A stretch of DNA of 64,000 nucleotides from Streptomonospora alba (GTDB lineage: Bacteria; Actinomycetota; Actinomycetes; Streptosporangiales; Streptosporangiaceae), in NCBI RefSeq assembly GCF_000826685.1, contig NZ_JROO01000018.1, positions 1 through 64,000 of the forward strand. The letters are read 5' to 3'. The notes under the pieces were generated by a model. It saw only the letters and a list, made by a program, of their open reading frames with translations, had not been told where the DNA came from and made no database searches. The position numbers and the translations under genes were made by a program. Shown here one piece after another: positions 40,576 to 51,289 of the stretch. Position 1 is the first letter of the stretch. Each line of letters opens with the position of its first letter.

Positions 40576-41391
40576 GTGACCCACCGGTACCTCGACGCGA
40601 CCGCACCCATCGCGCTGGCCCACCGCGGCGGCTGGCTCAAAGACGCGTCCGGAGCCGTCGACACATCACTGGAGAACACCGCCGTCGCCTTTCAGCACGC
40701 CGTGGACCTGGGGTACCGGTATCTGGAGACCGACGTGCACTCCACCGCCGACGGCGTCCTGCTGGCCTTCCACGACACCACTCTCGACCGGGCCACCGAC
40801 CGCACCGGGCGCATCGCCGCCCTGCCCTACGCCGAGGCGGCACGGGCGCGCGTCGCCGGACGCGAGCCCATCCCGCTGCTGGAGGACCTGCTGGGTTCCT
40901 GGCCCGAGGTGCGGCTGAACATCGACATCAAGGGTGAGGAGGCCGTGATCCCGCTGGTGCAGGCCCTGCGCCGCACCGCCGCCTGGGACCGCGTGTGCGT
41001 GGGCTCCTTCGATCAGAAGCGCATCGACCACGCCCGCCGACTGTTCGACCGCCCGGTGGCCACGTCGTGCGGCCCGCTGGAGGTCGTCCGGCTGCGGGCG
41101 GCCTCACTCGCTCGGCCGCTGCGCCCGCTGGCCCCGACGGTCCCGGTCTGCGCGCAGATCCCGCTCAGCCACAGCTCCATCCCGCTGGTCAGCCGCGACA
41201 TGATCGCCACCGCCCACCGGCTCGGCCTCCAGGTGCACGTGTGGACGATCAACGACACCGCAGTGATGGAACGGCTACTGGACGCCGGCGTCGACGGGAT
41301 CGTCACCGACAACACCGAGGGCCTGCGCGGCGTGCTGCGGCGGCGCGGCGCCTGGCACGATTCCAGCGGCGGGCCGGTCGGCGACCGGTAG
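40576..41391 (+). CDS. Glycerophosphodiester phosphodiesterase
   Basis: 271-residue GDPD-family TIM barrel hydrolysing glycerophosphodiesters to sn-glycerol 3-phosphate. Signatures: IALAHRGG (general base and acid His), ENTAVAF, YLETDVHSTADGV (metal Glu/Asp), FHDTTLDR, LNIDIKG and VHVWTIND near the C-terminus. No signal peptide, so cytosolic (UgpQ-like). GTG 40576 with GGAGGAG at 40565-40571. It precedes an UMF1-type MFS gene by 38 bases, an arrangement I recall from Streptomyces next to rbpA. Confidence 0.92.
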   Translation: MTHRYLDATAPIALAHRGGWLKDASGAVDTSLENTAVAFQHAVDLGYRYLETDVHSTADGVLLAFHDTTLDRATDRTGRIAALPYAEAARARVAGREPIPLLEDLLGSWPEVRLNIDIKGEEAVIPLVQALRRTAAWDRVCVGSFDQKRIDHARRLFDRPVATSCGPLEVVRLRAASLARPLRPLAPTVPVCAQIPLSHSSIPLVSRDMIATAHRLGLQVHVWTINDTAVMERLLDAGVDGIVTDNTEGLRGVLRRRGAWHDSSGGPVGDR

Positions 41392-41429
41392 CCGCCCCGA
41401 CCACGCCGCCCCCGGACAAGGACCCGACC

Positions 41430-42830
41430 ATGACCACCACTCCCCCGGCCTCCCCGCCGCCCGGCGCCGCCCCGTCCGCCGACCTGGGGCGCGAGCGCCG
41501 CGCCTGGTACTTCTACGACTGGGCGAACTCGGTTTTCTTCACCTCGGTCATCTCGGTCTTCTTCGGTCCCTACCTGACGTCGCTGGCCCAGAACGCGGCG
41601 GGTCCCGGCGGCCGGATCAGCGTGCTGGGCTGGATGATCGACCCCACCGCGCTCTACCCCTACGCCACCTCCCTGTCGGTGCTGCTGCAGCTTGTGGCGC
41701 TGCCGGCCGTGGGGGCGATCGCCGACTACACCGGACGCAAGCGCGAGCTGATGGGCGTGCTGGCCTACATCGGGGCCTTCGCCACCATGGGCCTGTACTT
41801 CGTCGACGGCACCGAGTACCTGCTGGGCGCGGGCCTGTTCGTGCTCGCCAACCTCGTCCTCGGCGCCTCGGTGGTGGTCTACAACTCCTTCCTGCCCGAC
41901 CTGGCCGCGCCCGATGAGCGCGACACCGTCTCCTCGCGCGGCTGGGCGCTGGGATACCTCGGCGGCGCGCTGCTGCTGAGCCTGCACCTGGTCCTCTACC
42001 TGCTCCACGACAGTTTCGGCCTGGAGCAGGGGCACGCCGTGCGCATCGCCATGGCCTCGGCGGGCGTGTGGTGGGCGGTGTTCACCCTGATCCCGCTGAC
42101 GCGGCTGCGCAACCGCTACCGCGGCACAGTGCTGACGGGAACCCGCCCCACCGAGCCGGGCCGGGCGAGCAGCACCCGCGTGGTGGCGGGCAGTTTCGTG
42201 CAGCTCTGGTTCACCCTGCGCAGCCTGGGCGCCTACCCCCGCACGCTGGTGTTCTTGGTGGCCTACATCCTGTTCAACGACGGCATCCAGACCGTGATCG
42301 CGTTCTCGGCGACCTTCGCCGATCAGGCGCTGGGGCTGGGCCAGGAGGTGCAGATCGGCGCCATTCTGATGGTGCAGTTCGTGGCCTTCGGCGGCGCGCT
42401 GGTGGTGGGGGCGATCGGGCGCCGGCTGGGCACCAAGCGCACCATCCTCGGCAGCCTGGTGGTGTGGATCGCGGTAGTGGCCGTGGCGCCGCTGCTGAGC
42501 GAGGGCTCGGCGGTGCAGTTCTTCATCCTGGCCTTCTTCATCGCCATCGTGCTGGGCGGCACCCAGGCGCTGTCGCGGTCGATGTTCTCCCACCTGGTCC
42601 CGCGCGGCAAAGAGGCCGAGTACTTCGGGCTCTACGAGATCAGCGACAAGGGATCGGCGCTGCTGGGGTCGCTGGCGCTGGGCGTGGCGCTGGACGCCAC
42701 GGGCGGCGACTACCGGCTGGCGATCCTGTCGCTGGTGGTGTTCTTCGTCCTGGGCTTCGTGGTGCTGGCCTTCCTCGGCGTCTCCCGCGGCATCCGCGAC
42801 GCCGGCAACACGGTGCCCGAGACCGTCTGA
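41430..42830 (+). CDS. MFS transporter, UMF1 (Atg22-like) family
   Basis: 466-residue membrane protein with about 12 helices. The start RRAWYFYDWANSVFFTSVIS, followed by IADYTGRKRELMG and GGTQALSRSMFSHLVPRGKE, is diagnostic of the UMF1/Atg22-like branch. In fungi Atg22 exports amino acids from the vacuole; bacterial substrates are unknown. It lies just after the glycerophosphodiesterase gene and is probably co-transcribed with it. Followed by a 13-bp terminator. Confidence 0.9.
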   Translation: MTTTPPASPPPGAAPSADLGRERRAWYFYDWANSVFFTSVISVFFGPYLTSLAQNAAGPGGRISVLGWMIDPTALYPYATSLSVLLQLVALPAVGAIADYTGRKRELMGVLAYIGAFATMGLYFVDGTEYLLGAGLFVLANLVLGASVVVYNSFLPDLAAPDERDTVSSRGWALGYLGGALLLSLHLVLYLLHDSFGLEQGHAVRIAMASAGVWWAVFTLIPLTRLRNRYRGTVLTGTRPTEPGRASSTRVVAGSFVQLWFTLRSLGAYPRTLVFLVAYILFNDGIQTVIAFSATFADQALGLGQEVQIGAILMVQFVAFGGALVVGAIGRRLGTKRTILGSLVVWIAVVAVAPLLSEGSAVQFFILAFFIAIVLGGTQALSRSMFSHLVPRGKEAEYFGLYEISDKGSALLGSLALGVALDATGGDYRLAILSLVVFFVLGFVVLAFLGVSRGIRDAGNTVPETV

Positions 42831-42847
42831 CGGGGCGCCCGCCGAAT

Positions 42848-42882
42848 CGGGGCGGGCGGGGACGCGTAGCCCGCCCGCCCCG
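42848..42882. terminator. Terminator between the MFS and S37 peptidase genes
   Basis: CGGGGCGGGCGGG (42848-42860) pairs perfectly with 42870-42882; 9-base loop; between converging genes. Confidence 0.85.
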
Positions 42883-42902
42883 GGGGCGGTCGCTCTCCTT
42901 CT

Positions 42903-44345
42903 CTAGCGGAAGCCGCGCTCGATCCTCTCCCGGCGCTCACCGGCGTCGTCGAGTTCGGGGATCCGGTCGGCCATGGTGGCGAGTTCGTCGCCGACGCCGC
43001 CCCAGCGGCGCAGCGCCGCGGTGGCCTTCGAGCGGTCCTCGTCGGTCAGCGCGGTGATGTCGGCGCCGTGGTTGGCGGCCGGGGCGACGAAGCGCATGGT
43101 GTCGCGCTTGCCACCGCGGACCCTGAAGTGCTCGGCACCCCACGGGTCGTACTCGCCGTCGACGAAGAGCATCCGCTCCGAGCGGTGGGTCACCCAGTGG
43201 TCGATGTCGGGCATGGCCCACCGGTCGAAGCGCGGCACGTCCATGTCGTCGGGCAGGTAGCTGCGGGCCTGGAAAAGGCCGGGATAGCGCAGCAGGCCGT
43301 CGAGGTGGCCCGTAGGCACGCTGGGGGTGCCCAGCTGGGTGGCCGCCTGGAAGTAGTAGGGGGTGTAGGGCAGGGTGCCCTGGTCGGTGTAGAAGCCGAA
43401 TCCCGCGACCTCGTCCAGGTACGCCGCCAGGTCCTCGGTGGAGGCCTCGGGTGAGGGAACCTCCCCGCAGGCCTCGGCGTGGGGCTGGTACTGCCAGAAG
43501 GCCCAGGGGGTGTCGAGTACCAGCATCTCCAAGGCCTTGTCGGCGCTGCCGATGGTGCGGTCGAACGTCCAGTCGTTCTGCTCGGCCAGATCGGTGTAGT
43601 GGTCCACGAGCTCCCCGCGCCGTTCGAGGGCGGCGCGCTGGAGGGCCTCCAGGTCCTGTTGGCACTGGGGGTCGTCGCCCACGGTGCGGAAGAACTTCCG
43701 GTAGGCGTGGTCCTCATGGTCGAGGACGTCGTTGGGGGCGACGTAGGCGACGGTGCCGTCGACGTCGCCGGGGTAGAAGCGGCGGTGGTAGACCGAGGTC
43801 ATGCCGCCCTTCGAGGCGCCGGTGGAGATCCACTCCTGGGCGTAGAGGCCGTCGAGCGCCTCGACGAGGCGGTGGTGGTCGGCGGCGGCCTGGCGGATGT
43901 CCAAGTCGTCCCAGTCGGCGGGGTCGGGCCGGGAGGGCTCGAAGAACCGCTGCTCGGTGGAGATCTGGTTGCCGTCGAGGATGCGGGTGGGCTCGCTGCG
44001 GAAGGCGCCGACGCTGACGTTGTATCCGCTGGTGTGCAGCACGGTGGGCCGGTCGAACCCGCGATGCAGCAGGGTCAGCCGCTGCTCGAAGCTCTGGCCG
44101 TCGGGGTCGTCGTGGTCGGCGGGCTGCTGGAAGCCCAGGACGAAGTAGCGGAACCCCGGTTCGGTGTCGATCTCCTCGATGATGCGCAGGCCCGGGACGG
44201 CCTCCAGCCGGTCGGTGAGGTCGCCGCCGGCGGGTTCGGGGTCCGCGCTCGCCGGTGCCGCGGTGAGCAGGAGTGCGGTCGCGGTCAGCAGGGCTGCGGC
44301 GGCGCTGCGCCAGGACGGTGCCGTTCGCGGTGTTCGGGGGATCAC
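42903..44345 (-). CDS. Secreted S37-family peptidase (tripeptidyl/prolyl aminopeptidase type)
   Basis: 480 residues with a Sec signal peptide (basic start, hydrophobic 16-29, cleavage after ASA at about 34). Catalytic Ser178 lies in GASKGGM, with EWISTGASKGGMTSVYHRRF typical of peptidase family S37 (Streptomyces PS-10). The likely Asp is in FVDGEYDPWGA and the His in AANHGAD. Such enzymes trim tripeptides or proline from extracellular peptides. GTG 44345 is preceded by GAGGAGG. It stands between the MFS and Ddn genes, interrupting an otherwise housekeeping block. Confidence 0.86.
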   Translation of the reverse strand: MIPRTPRTAPSWRSAAAALLTATALLLTAAPASADPEPAGGDLTDRLEAVPGLRIIEEIDTEPGFRYFVLGFQQPADHDDPDGQSFEQRLTLLHRGFDRPTVLHTSGYNVSVGAFRSEPTRILDGNQISTEQRFFEPSRPDPADWDDLDIRQAAADHHRLVEALDGLYAQEWISTGASKGGMTSVYHRRFYPGDVDGTVAYVAPNDVLDHEDHAYRKFFRTVGDDPQCQQDLEALQRAALERRGELVDHYTDLAEQNDWTFDRTIGSADKALEMLVLDTPWAFWQYQPHAEACGEVPSPEASTEDLAAYLDEVAGFGFYTDQGTLPYTPYYFQAATQLGTPSVPTGHLDGLLRYPGLFQARSYLPDDMDVPRFDRWAMPDIDHWVTHRSERMLFVDGEYDPWGAEHFRVRGGKRDTMRFVAPAANHGADITALTDEDRSKATAALRRWGGVGDELATMADRIPELDDAGERRERIERGFR

Positions 44346-44579
44346 CCGTTCAACCTCCTCGGTGGGTTCTCCGCCCCGGCGGGGGTGACCGTGGGGCGGG
44401 TCGGATGCCGACTGACCGATCATTGGGTGTGCCGCACGCGGAGTCAAGCGGCCACAGCGCGTCGGCGGCGGCCGGTGCGGCCCGGCGAATCCGTCGCCGC
44501 AGGTGGCTATGCTGGCCGACCGGTCGAGACGACGCCGGCGCCGTCCGCCCCGGGCGGTCCCGGCGCGAAAGGGGAGCAC

Positions 44580-44984
44580 ATGCTTTTCGGCAAGGAGCAC
44601 GTCGAGCGCTACCGCGCGACCGGCGGCGAGGAGGGCCACGAGTGGAACGGCACCACGACGCTGATCCTCACCACGACCGGGCGCACCTCGGGTGAGCCGC
44701 GCAGCACGCCGCTGATCTACCGCACCGACGGCGACGCCTACGTGGTCGTCGCCTCCTACGGCGGCGCCCCCGACCACCCGCAGTGGTACAAGAACCTGCA
44801 GGCCGACCCGCAGGTGCGGGTGCAGGTCAAGGCCGAGGAGTTCCGCGCCCGGGCGCGCACCGCCACGCCCGGGGAGAAGAGCCGGCTGTGGCCCTACATG
44901 GCCGAGGTGTGGCCGCAGTACGACGAGTACCAGAAGAGCACCGACCGCGACATCCCGGTCGTGCTGCTGGAGCCCGTGCCCTGA
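44580..44984 (+). CDS. Deazaflavin (F420)-dependent nitroreductase-family protein (Ddn-like)
   Basis: 134-residue split-barrel oxidoreductase of the Ddn family. Seen: LILTTTGRTSGEPRSTPLIY and VVVASYGGAPDHPQWYKNL, the usual F420-binding and core segments. Members reduce quinones or nitro compounds with F420H2. ATG 44580 has GGGGAG just before it. Divergent from the S37 peptidase with a 234-bp gap; a clear hairpin follows at 45064-45099. Confidence 0.88.
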   Translation: MLFGKEHVERYRATGGEEGHEWNGTTTLILTTTGRTSGEPRSTPLIYRTDGDAYVVVASYGGAPDHPQWYKNLQADPQVRVQVKAEEFRARARTATPGEKSRLWPYMAEVWPQYDEYQKSTDRDIPVVLLEPVP

Positions 44985-45370
44985 GGGCGCCGCCGTCGAC
45001 GCCGGTCGTGCGGCCGCGGCCGGGGAGCGGTAGCGTCCCTGTCGGCGGCCGTGGGGACCGGTGGCCGCCCCCGGCATGGAATCCGCCGCCGGGGGCGGCG
45101 TGTTGGTCCAAGAGCCGATCGGGAAACCGGTCGGCGAAGCGAGCAGCAGGCGGATCGGCGACCGCTGATCCGCGCATGGTCGGGCATCGGCGAGTGCCGG
45201 TGCCGCGATCGAGCACGGTAAAGATTGTGTCAAGACCGCACGGGGGACCAAGGGCGCGACCGCGCCGTGTGCGGGACGTTGTACGCCTGTGTCCTGTGGC
45301 TACTACTGTTCGGCGCGTCCCGGTCACCGGCGACCGGACATTGTCGCACGGTTGGATCACCGATGTGCGG
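44985..45370. other. Gene-free stretch between the Ddn-like gene and the rbpA promoter
   Basis: Holds the terminator at 45064-45099. The rest shows no supported gene or recognised element before the SigR-type promoter. Confidence 0.5.
45064..45099 (+). terminator. Terminator after the Ddn-like gene
   Basis: GCCGCCCCCGGC (45064-45075) pairs perfectly with GCCGGGGGCGGC (45088-45099), 12-base loop. Confidence 0.8.
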
Positions 45371-45399
45371 GGAATCTTGACACGGATCGACGTGTTAAA
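45371..45399 (+). promoter_or_regulatory. SigR/SigH-type promoter of rbpA
   Basis: GGAAT (45371-45375, extended as GGGAAT), 18-base spacer, GTTAAA (45394-45399) fits the thiol-stress sigma-R consensus GGAAT-N18-GTT. S. coelicolor rbpA is a known SigR target. TTGACA overlaps at 45377, but no -10 is well placed for it. Confidence 0.75.
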
Positions 45400-45438
45400 C
45401 CCATGTATCCCGCAAGAGCGCCTGGAGGCACGCAACCG

Positions 45439-45822
45439 ATGGCCGAGCGAGCACTTCGCGGCACACGACTCGGGGCGACGAGCTACGAGAACGACCGCAA
45501 CACCGACCTGGCACCGCGCCAAGAGGTCACCTACGACTGCCCTCGGGGTCATCGCTTCTCCATCACCTTCGCGACCGAGGCCGAGGTCCCCACGAACTGG
45601 GAATGCCGCTTCTGCGGCGAGACCGCGCTGATGGTGGACGGCAAGGAGTCGCAGGAGAAGAAGGCCAAGCCCGCGCGAACCCACTGGGACATGCTCCTGG
45701 AGCGCCGCAGCATGGAGGACCTCGAGGAGGTACTCAACGAGCGCTTGGAGCTGCTCCGGTCGCGTCGCAGGGAAGAGCAGGAGCACATGGAGGCGATCGC
45801 CGAGGAACGGCGCAGCGCCTGA
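45439..45822 (+). CDS. rbpA: RNA polymerase-binding protein RbpA
   Basis: 127 residues, full length. RbpA binds the principal sigma factor and RNA polymerase and stimulates open-complex formation in actinobacteria. Conserved parts: N-tail RALRGTRLGATSYENDRN, core domain with YDCPRGHRFSITF and ECRFCG (Cys/His zinc-ribbon-like set), and the C-terminal sigma-interaction helix region WDMLLERRSMEDLEEVLNER. ATG 45439 with GGAGG; the frame is open further left but without homology. Promoter at 45371-45399. Confidence 0.96.
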   Translation: MAERALRGTRLGATSYENDRNTDLAPRQEVTYDCPRGHRFSITFATEAEVPTNWECRFCGETALMVDGKESQEKKAKPARTHWDMLLERRSMEDLEEVLNERLELLRSRRREEQEHMEAIAEERRSA

Positions 45823-45848
45823 GGACCGGCACAAGCCGAGCACGCGCG

Positions 45849-45880
45849 AGGGGCGGAGGCGGGAGGGCCTGACCGCCCCT
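45849..45880. terminator. Terminator after rbpA
   Basis: AGGGGCGG (45849-45856) with CCGCCCCT (45873-45880), 16-base loop, followed by T; between converging rbpA and HAD genes. Confidence 0.7.
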
Positions 45881-45914
45881 TCGCATGCGCGGAGCCTTCC
45901 TACCCGCGAAGGAC

Positions 45915-46739
45915 TCAGGCGTGCTGAGCCTGGTCCTCGATCGTATGCTCGCCGAAGGGATTGCGGGTGTGGCCCACGAGGTCGGCGACCGAGTTGAGCA
46001 CCTTCGTCGGGCGGTAAGGGAAGAGTTCGGCCGTCTGGCGGCCGGAGATCCCCGACAGCACCAGCAGCGACTGCAGTCCCGCCTCCAGGCCTGAGCGCAC
46101 GTCGGTGTCCATGCGGTCGCCGATCATGACCGTGCTCTCGGAGTGGGCGCCCAGTGCCCGCAGTGCCGAACGCATCATCAGCGGGTTGGGCTTGCCCACG
46201 TAGTACGGGGCGCGCCCTGTCGCGCGCTCGATCAGCGCCGCCACCGCGCCGGTGGCCGGCAGCGACCCCTCGCGGCTGGGCCCCTTCTCGTCGGGGTTGG
46301 TCGCGATGAACCGCGCACCGCTTTCCACCAGCCGGATCGCGCGGGTGATCGCCTCGAAACTGTAGGTGCGGGTCTCGCCCAGTACCACGTAGTCGGGGTC
46401 GCGGTCGGTGAGCACGTAGCCGATGCTGTGCAGTGCGGTGGTCAGGCCCGACTCCCCCACCACATAGGCCGACCCGCCGGGCCGCTGCTCGCGGAGGAAC
46501 CGCGCGGTGGCCAGGGCGGAGGTCCAGATGGATTCCTCCGGAATGTCCAGGCCGGTGCGCCGAAGGCGGGCGCGCAGGTCGCGGGGCGTGTAGATCGAGT
46601 TGTTCGTCAGGACCATGTAGCCGATGCCGTTCTCCCGCAGCTCCGAGACGAACACATCGGCCCCGGGGATGAGGTGCTCCTCGTGCACCAGGACCCCGTC
46701 CATGTCCATGAGGTAGTTCCACGGCTTGTCGTCGTTCAC
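45915..46739 (-). CDS. HAD-IIA (NagD-like) phosphatase
   Basis: 274-residue haloacid-dehalogenase-type hydrolase. Nucleophile motif [10 protein letters not shown], motif II VLTNNS, the C2 cap, Lys in [10 protein letters not shown] and the acidic [11 protein letters not shown]. NagD-like enzymes dephosphorylate nucleotides or sugar phosphates. GTG 46739 matches the usual N-terminus ([14 protein letters not shown]); RBS is weak. Upstream on the same strand are fxsA (68 bases) and lnt. Confidence 0.87.
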   Translation of the reverse strand: MNDDKPWNYLMDMDGVLVHEEHLIPGADVFVSELRENGIGYMVLTNNSIYTPRDLRARLRRTGLDIPEESIWTSALATARFLREQRPGGSAYVVGESGLTTALHSIGYVLTDRDPDYVVLGETRTYSFEAITRAIRLVESGARFIATNPDEKGPSREGSLPATGAVAALIERATGRAPYYVGKPNPLMMRSALRALGAHSESTVMIGDRMDTDVRSGLEAGLQSLLVLSGISGRQTAELFPYRPTKVLNSVADLVGHTRNPFGEHTIEDQAQHA

Positions 46740-46806
46740 GTCCGCAACACTACCGCCGCACTCCCGGCCCGGCCGGACAGCCGCCACCGGTCCGGGCCGC
46801 CGGAGA

Positions 46807-47301
46807 TCATTCGTCCTCGACGATGCGGCCGCGGACGACCCGGCCGCCGCTGGGCGCGCGGCCGTTCTCCTCGCCGGGCTGGGGCGGGATGCGGCCGCCC
46901 CGGGCGACGAACTCGGCCTCGGCGGCGTCGCGCATGCGCTTGACGCGGCGCTCGGCCCAGGCGGTGAAGGCCCAGCGCAGCGCCGGGCGGGTGAAGGGCA
47001 GCGCCATCACGGCGCCGAAGGCGGCGGTGACGAACCCGGGCGTGAGCAGCAGAACGCCGCCGACCATCAGCATCAGCGTGTCCAGCAGCCCTCCCTGCGG
47101 AGGCGTGCCGGTGCGCATGGCCTCGTTCGCCTCACGGAAGGTCTTGGTTCCGGCGCTGCGCAGCACGGCCACGCCCGCGGCGCTCAGCGCGAACAGCAGC
47201 GCGATGGTCCAGGCGACGCCGATCTGCTGGCCGACCATGATCATCAGCCAGACTTCCAGGAACGGCAGCGCCATCAACGCGATGACGATCAGCAGGGGCA
47301 T
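46807..47301 (-). CDS. FxsA family membrane protein
   Basis: 164 residues. The first about 110 form the FxsA domain: [34 protein letters not shown], and [16 protein letters not shown] (conserved GxLLLxPGFxTD-type segment). FxsA in E. coli relieves F exclusion of phage T7 when overexpressed; its native role is unknown. ATG 47301 is spaced better from GAGG than ATG 47310. It lies between lnt and the HAD gene on one strand. Confidence 0.88.
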   Translation of the reverse strand: MPLLIVIALMALPFLEVWLMIMVGQQIGVAWTIALLFALSAAGVAVLRSAGTKTFREANEAMRTGTPPQGGLLDTLMLMVGGVLLLTPGFVTAAFGAVMALPFTRPALRWAFTAWAERRVKRMRDAAEAEFVARGGRIPPQPGEENGRAPSGGRVVRGRIVEDE

Positions 47302-47433
47302 GGGCACCATCCTCGACTCGGCAGGTCTCCCTCTGACGTCAACGCCTGACCGGCGCTGAGCGTTCCCGCGCGGGCCGCGGCGGTGCCGACCCCGGCCGGT
47401 GCGTCCCCGCAGGGCCCTCGCGGCCGCGCAGGC

Positions 47434-49086
47434 TCACTCCGGCGCTTCCGCCGCTCCGGCGCCGTTGCCGGGGCCCGCCTGCTCGGTGCCTCGGACGCGG
47501 GCCCTGCGGCGGCCGACCGCGGCTGCGGCGAGTGCGCCCACCGCCAGAGCGCACAGGGCGGCCTCGGGCAGCGCCCCCAGGCGGGTGGCCGGGGTCTGCC
47601 CGGTCATGGCGGGGATCTCTGCCACGTGCGCCGCCGGTTCGGCCTCGGGCGAGCGGTAGTCGACCTCGCCCTCGGCGCTGATCACGGCGCTGATGCCGCT
47701 GGTGGAAGCCACGACGGCAGGGCGCCCGTGCTCGACCGCGCGCAGCCGGGTGATGGCCAGCTGCTGATCGGATTGACCGGTGAAGTTGTAGTTGGCGTTG
47801 TTCGTGGGCACGGCGATGATCTGGCCGCCTGCGGCCACCGACTCGCGCACCGGCCGGTCGAAGGCCACGTCGAAGCAGATGGCGGTGGCCAGCGTGGTCC
47901 CGCCCAGTTCCAGAGCCCCCGGCTCGGTGCCCGGCACCGCGTCGCTGCCGATCTGGCCCAACCGCTCGACGAAGCGGGTGAAGAAGGCGCGGTAGGGGAC
48001 GTATTCGCCGAAGGGCACCAGGTAGCGCTTGGTGTAGTACTCGCCCGGACCCTCCCGGGGGTCCCACACCACGCTGCGGACCTCGCGCTCAGTGCCGTCC
48101 CGGCTGTAGCGGGTGATGCCGAACAGCAGCGGGGCGTCGATGTCGCGGGCGGCCTCGCTGATCATCTCGGCGGCGGCCGGGTCGGCGTAGGCGTCGATGT
48201 CGCTGGCGTTCTCCGGCAGCACCACCAGGTCGGGCCGGGGCACCTCGCCGGCCTCGACCCGGTCGGCCAGCCGGTGCACGCCCTGGACGTGGTTCTCCAG
48301 CACCTCCATGCGCTCGCCCAGGACGCTCATTCGGCCCACCCCGGGCACGTTGCCCTGCACGAGGGCGACGGTGGCGGTGTGGTCGACGGCGGGTGCGGTG
48401 GCCGCGGGCAGGAACGCTCCGGCCCCGGTAAGCGCCACCGCGCCCGCGAGCAGGCCGGCGGTGGCGGCCGGGGCGGGGCGCGGCCGGCGCACCAGGCGCA
48501 GCGCCGCGGCCAGCAGCAGACCGCCCACCAGCGCCACGGCGAAGGTGGCCAGGGGAGAGGAGCCCAGGGCCGCGTAACCGGCGAAGGGGGGGTCGGGCTG
48601 GGCGAAGGCGAGCTTGCCCCAGGGGAAGCCGCCCAGCGGGAACCGGGCGCGCACGGCCTCTTGCGCAACCCACAGCGCCGCGGTCCACACCGGCCATCCC
48701 GGCAGCCGCGCGACCCAGGCGAGGCCCGCTGCCATCGGGGCGAAGTAGGCGGCCTCGGCGGCGGCGATGACCAGCCACACGTCCGCACCGAAGACGTCCT
48801 GCCAGCGGATCAGGGGCACCATCAGTGTCGCGCCGCAGACCAGCCCCAACCACCCGGCGCGGCGCGCGCGGGCGCCCATGACGGCCAGGGTGAGCAGTGC
48901 CGCGCCGATCGGCCCGAGCCACCACAGGCCGAAGGGGGGCAGGGACAGCAGTTGGCACAGCCCCGCCGCCGCGGCCGCGAGGGCGCGCGGGGCGGGACCG
49001 AGGAGCGAGCTTCGAGGGGGTTGCCGGACCGCCGGAGCGGCGGCCTGCGCGTTGTCGCCCGTGGATCGGGCGTCTTCGGTAACCAC
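47434..49086 (-). CDS. lnt: Apolipoprotein N-acyltransferase
   Basis: 550 residues: about six to eight membrane helices in the first half and a nitrilase-type catalytic domain with Glu (VVLPENASD), Lys (YTKRYLVPFGEYVPY) and Cys (TAICFDVAFDRP). Lnt adds the third acyl chain to the N-terminal Cys of lipoproteins at the outer membrane face. A final helix near 515-535 is present. There is no fused mannosyltransferase as in M. tuberculosis Ppm1. GTG 49086 is a likely start, though its RBS is weak. Confidence 0.9.
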   Translation of the reverse strand: MVTEDARSTGDNAQAAAPAVRQPPRSSLLGPAPRALAAAAAGLCQLLSLPPFGLWWLGPIGAALLTLAVMGARARRAGWLGLVCGATLMVPLIRWQDVFGADVWLVIAAAEAAYFAPMAAGLAWVARLPGWPVWTAALWVAQEAVRARFPLGGFPWGKLAFAQPDPPFAGYAALGSSPLATFAVALVGGLLLAAALRLVRRPRPAPAATAGLLAGAVALTGAGAFLPAATAPAVDHTATVALVQGNVPGVGRMSVLGERMEVLENHVQGVHRLADRVEAGEVPRPDLVVLPENASDIDAYADPAAAEMISEAARDIDAPLLFGITRYSRDGTEREVRSVVWDPREGPGEYYTKRYLVPFGEYVPYRAFFTRFVERLGQIGSDAVPGTEPGALELGGTTLATAICFDVAFDRPVRESVAAGGQIIAVPTNNANYNFTGQSDQQLAITRLRAVEHGRPAVVASTSGISAVISAEGEVDYRSPEAEPAAHVAEIPAMTGQTPATRLGALPEAALCALAVGALAAAAVGRRRARVRGTEQAGPGNGAGAAEAPE

Positions 49087-49879
49087 GCCAGGCTCGCTTT
49101 CACCAAATTTGGGGGGACGCGGAAAAGGCCCGAAGCACCCTTCGGACCGGATCCGTCTCGTCGGCGGCGAGCTCGGAGACCGTTGTCTACTGGATGTTCG
49201 GGCCTTCTCCGGGTCCAACCCCCCGCCCGGCCGCGGAACCCCGATCCTTATCAAGCCGCCGACCGCACCTGGTGCGTGGTGCGACGGCCGACAAGACAAC
49301 GACCGGACCGCTCGACCGGTCCGTCCAGTGCTGGACTGGTCCGTAGATTACCCAGACTCGGGGCCGTGCGCCGCAACGCTTCGCCGACGTGTCGGGGAGA
49401 AGGTATCCCGCCCGCCCACGCACGCGGAGCCTGCGAGACGACCGGATCCGGATAACCGCCGCCAGGTTAACGCACCCGGTGGCCGCACGCCAGTCTGCCC
49501 ACTCGGCGCCGGACACACCCCAACCTTCTGGTTTGACGCTGTGCGCTGCGACGATGCGCGAATCGCCGCGTGCTGCGGCGCGCGCGGGGCCCTGCGCGCG
49601 CCGCAGCGTGCGCGCGCGGCGCAGAGCGGGCGCTCGGGACGCGGGGCACGGCGGCGGGAACCGCCGGCCGCACATCGGCGCCGCATCGTGTCCCAAGCCA
49701 CGTTCCCCACCGATGTCTCACATCGTGAACGCAATCGGATCGAAATCGTGCGAACTATCGACAGAACGGCATCACTGGTGTTCGATATTGGCCAACACAT
49801 CGATTAAGAACGATCACCACAGCGGACAAGCCCGCTCCCGCGAGCCGGGACGGGCCACGGACACGGGAGCTGTTACCCC
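49087..49879. other. 793-bp gene-free divergent region between lnt and the MsiK-like gene
   Basis: No convincing gene on either strand. It holds a 14-bp hairpin (GCTGCGGCGCGCGC, 49572-49585 with 49594-49607), an inverted repeat CGATGT-N3-ACATCG (49711-49725), and an AT-richer segment 49700-49815 rich in CGAT. That segment is probably the promoter of the ATPase gene. The size leaves room for a small RNA. Confidence 0.5.
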
Positions 49880-51097
<1,218 letters not shown>

Positions 51098-51182
51098 CCG
51101 CGGCGTCTTCCCTGCTGCGGCGGACCCTCCCCTCTCGCCGGCCGCCGCGCTCGCCCGCGGTGGCCAGGACCGGTCCGCGGCA

Positions 51183-51227
51183 GTCGGCGGGCCCCGAGGC
51201 GATGCGCCCGGGGCCCGTCGGCCTTTT
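51183..51227 (+). terminator. Intrinsic terminator after the MsiK-like gene
   Basis: 14-bp stem (51183-51196 with 51209-51222, two G-U pairs) followed by CTTTT (51223-51227). Confidence 0.88.
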
Positions 51228-51289
51228 CCTCGGTTTCGGGACCGGCTTCGGGTCGGCGCCGCAGGCCGCCGCGCCCTGTGGTCGGGCGG

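Noticed and set aside
45289-45438. Upstream extension of the rbpA frame
   Set aside because: It includes the SigR-type promoter and leader; RbpA homologues start at ATG 45439, which has GGAGG before it.
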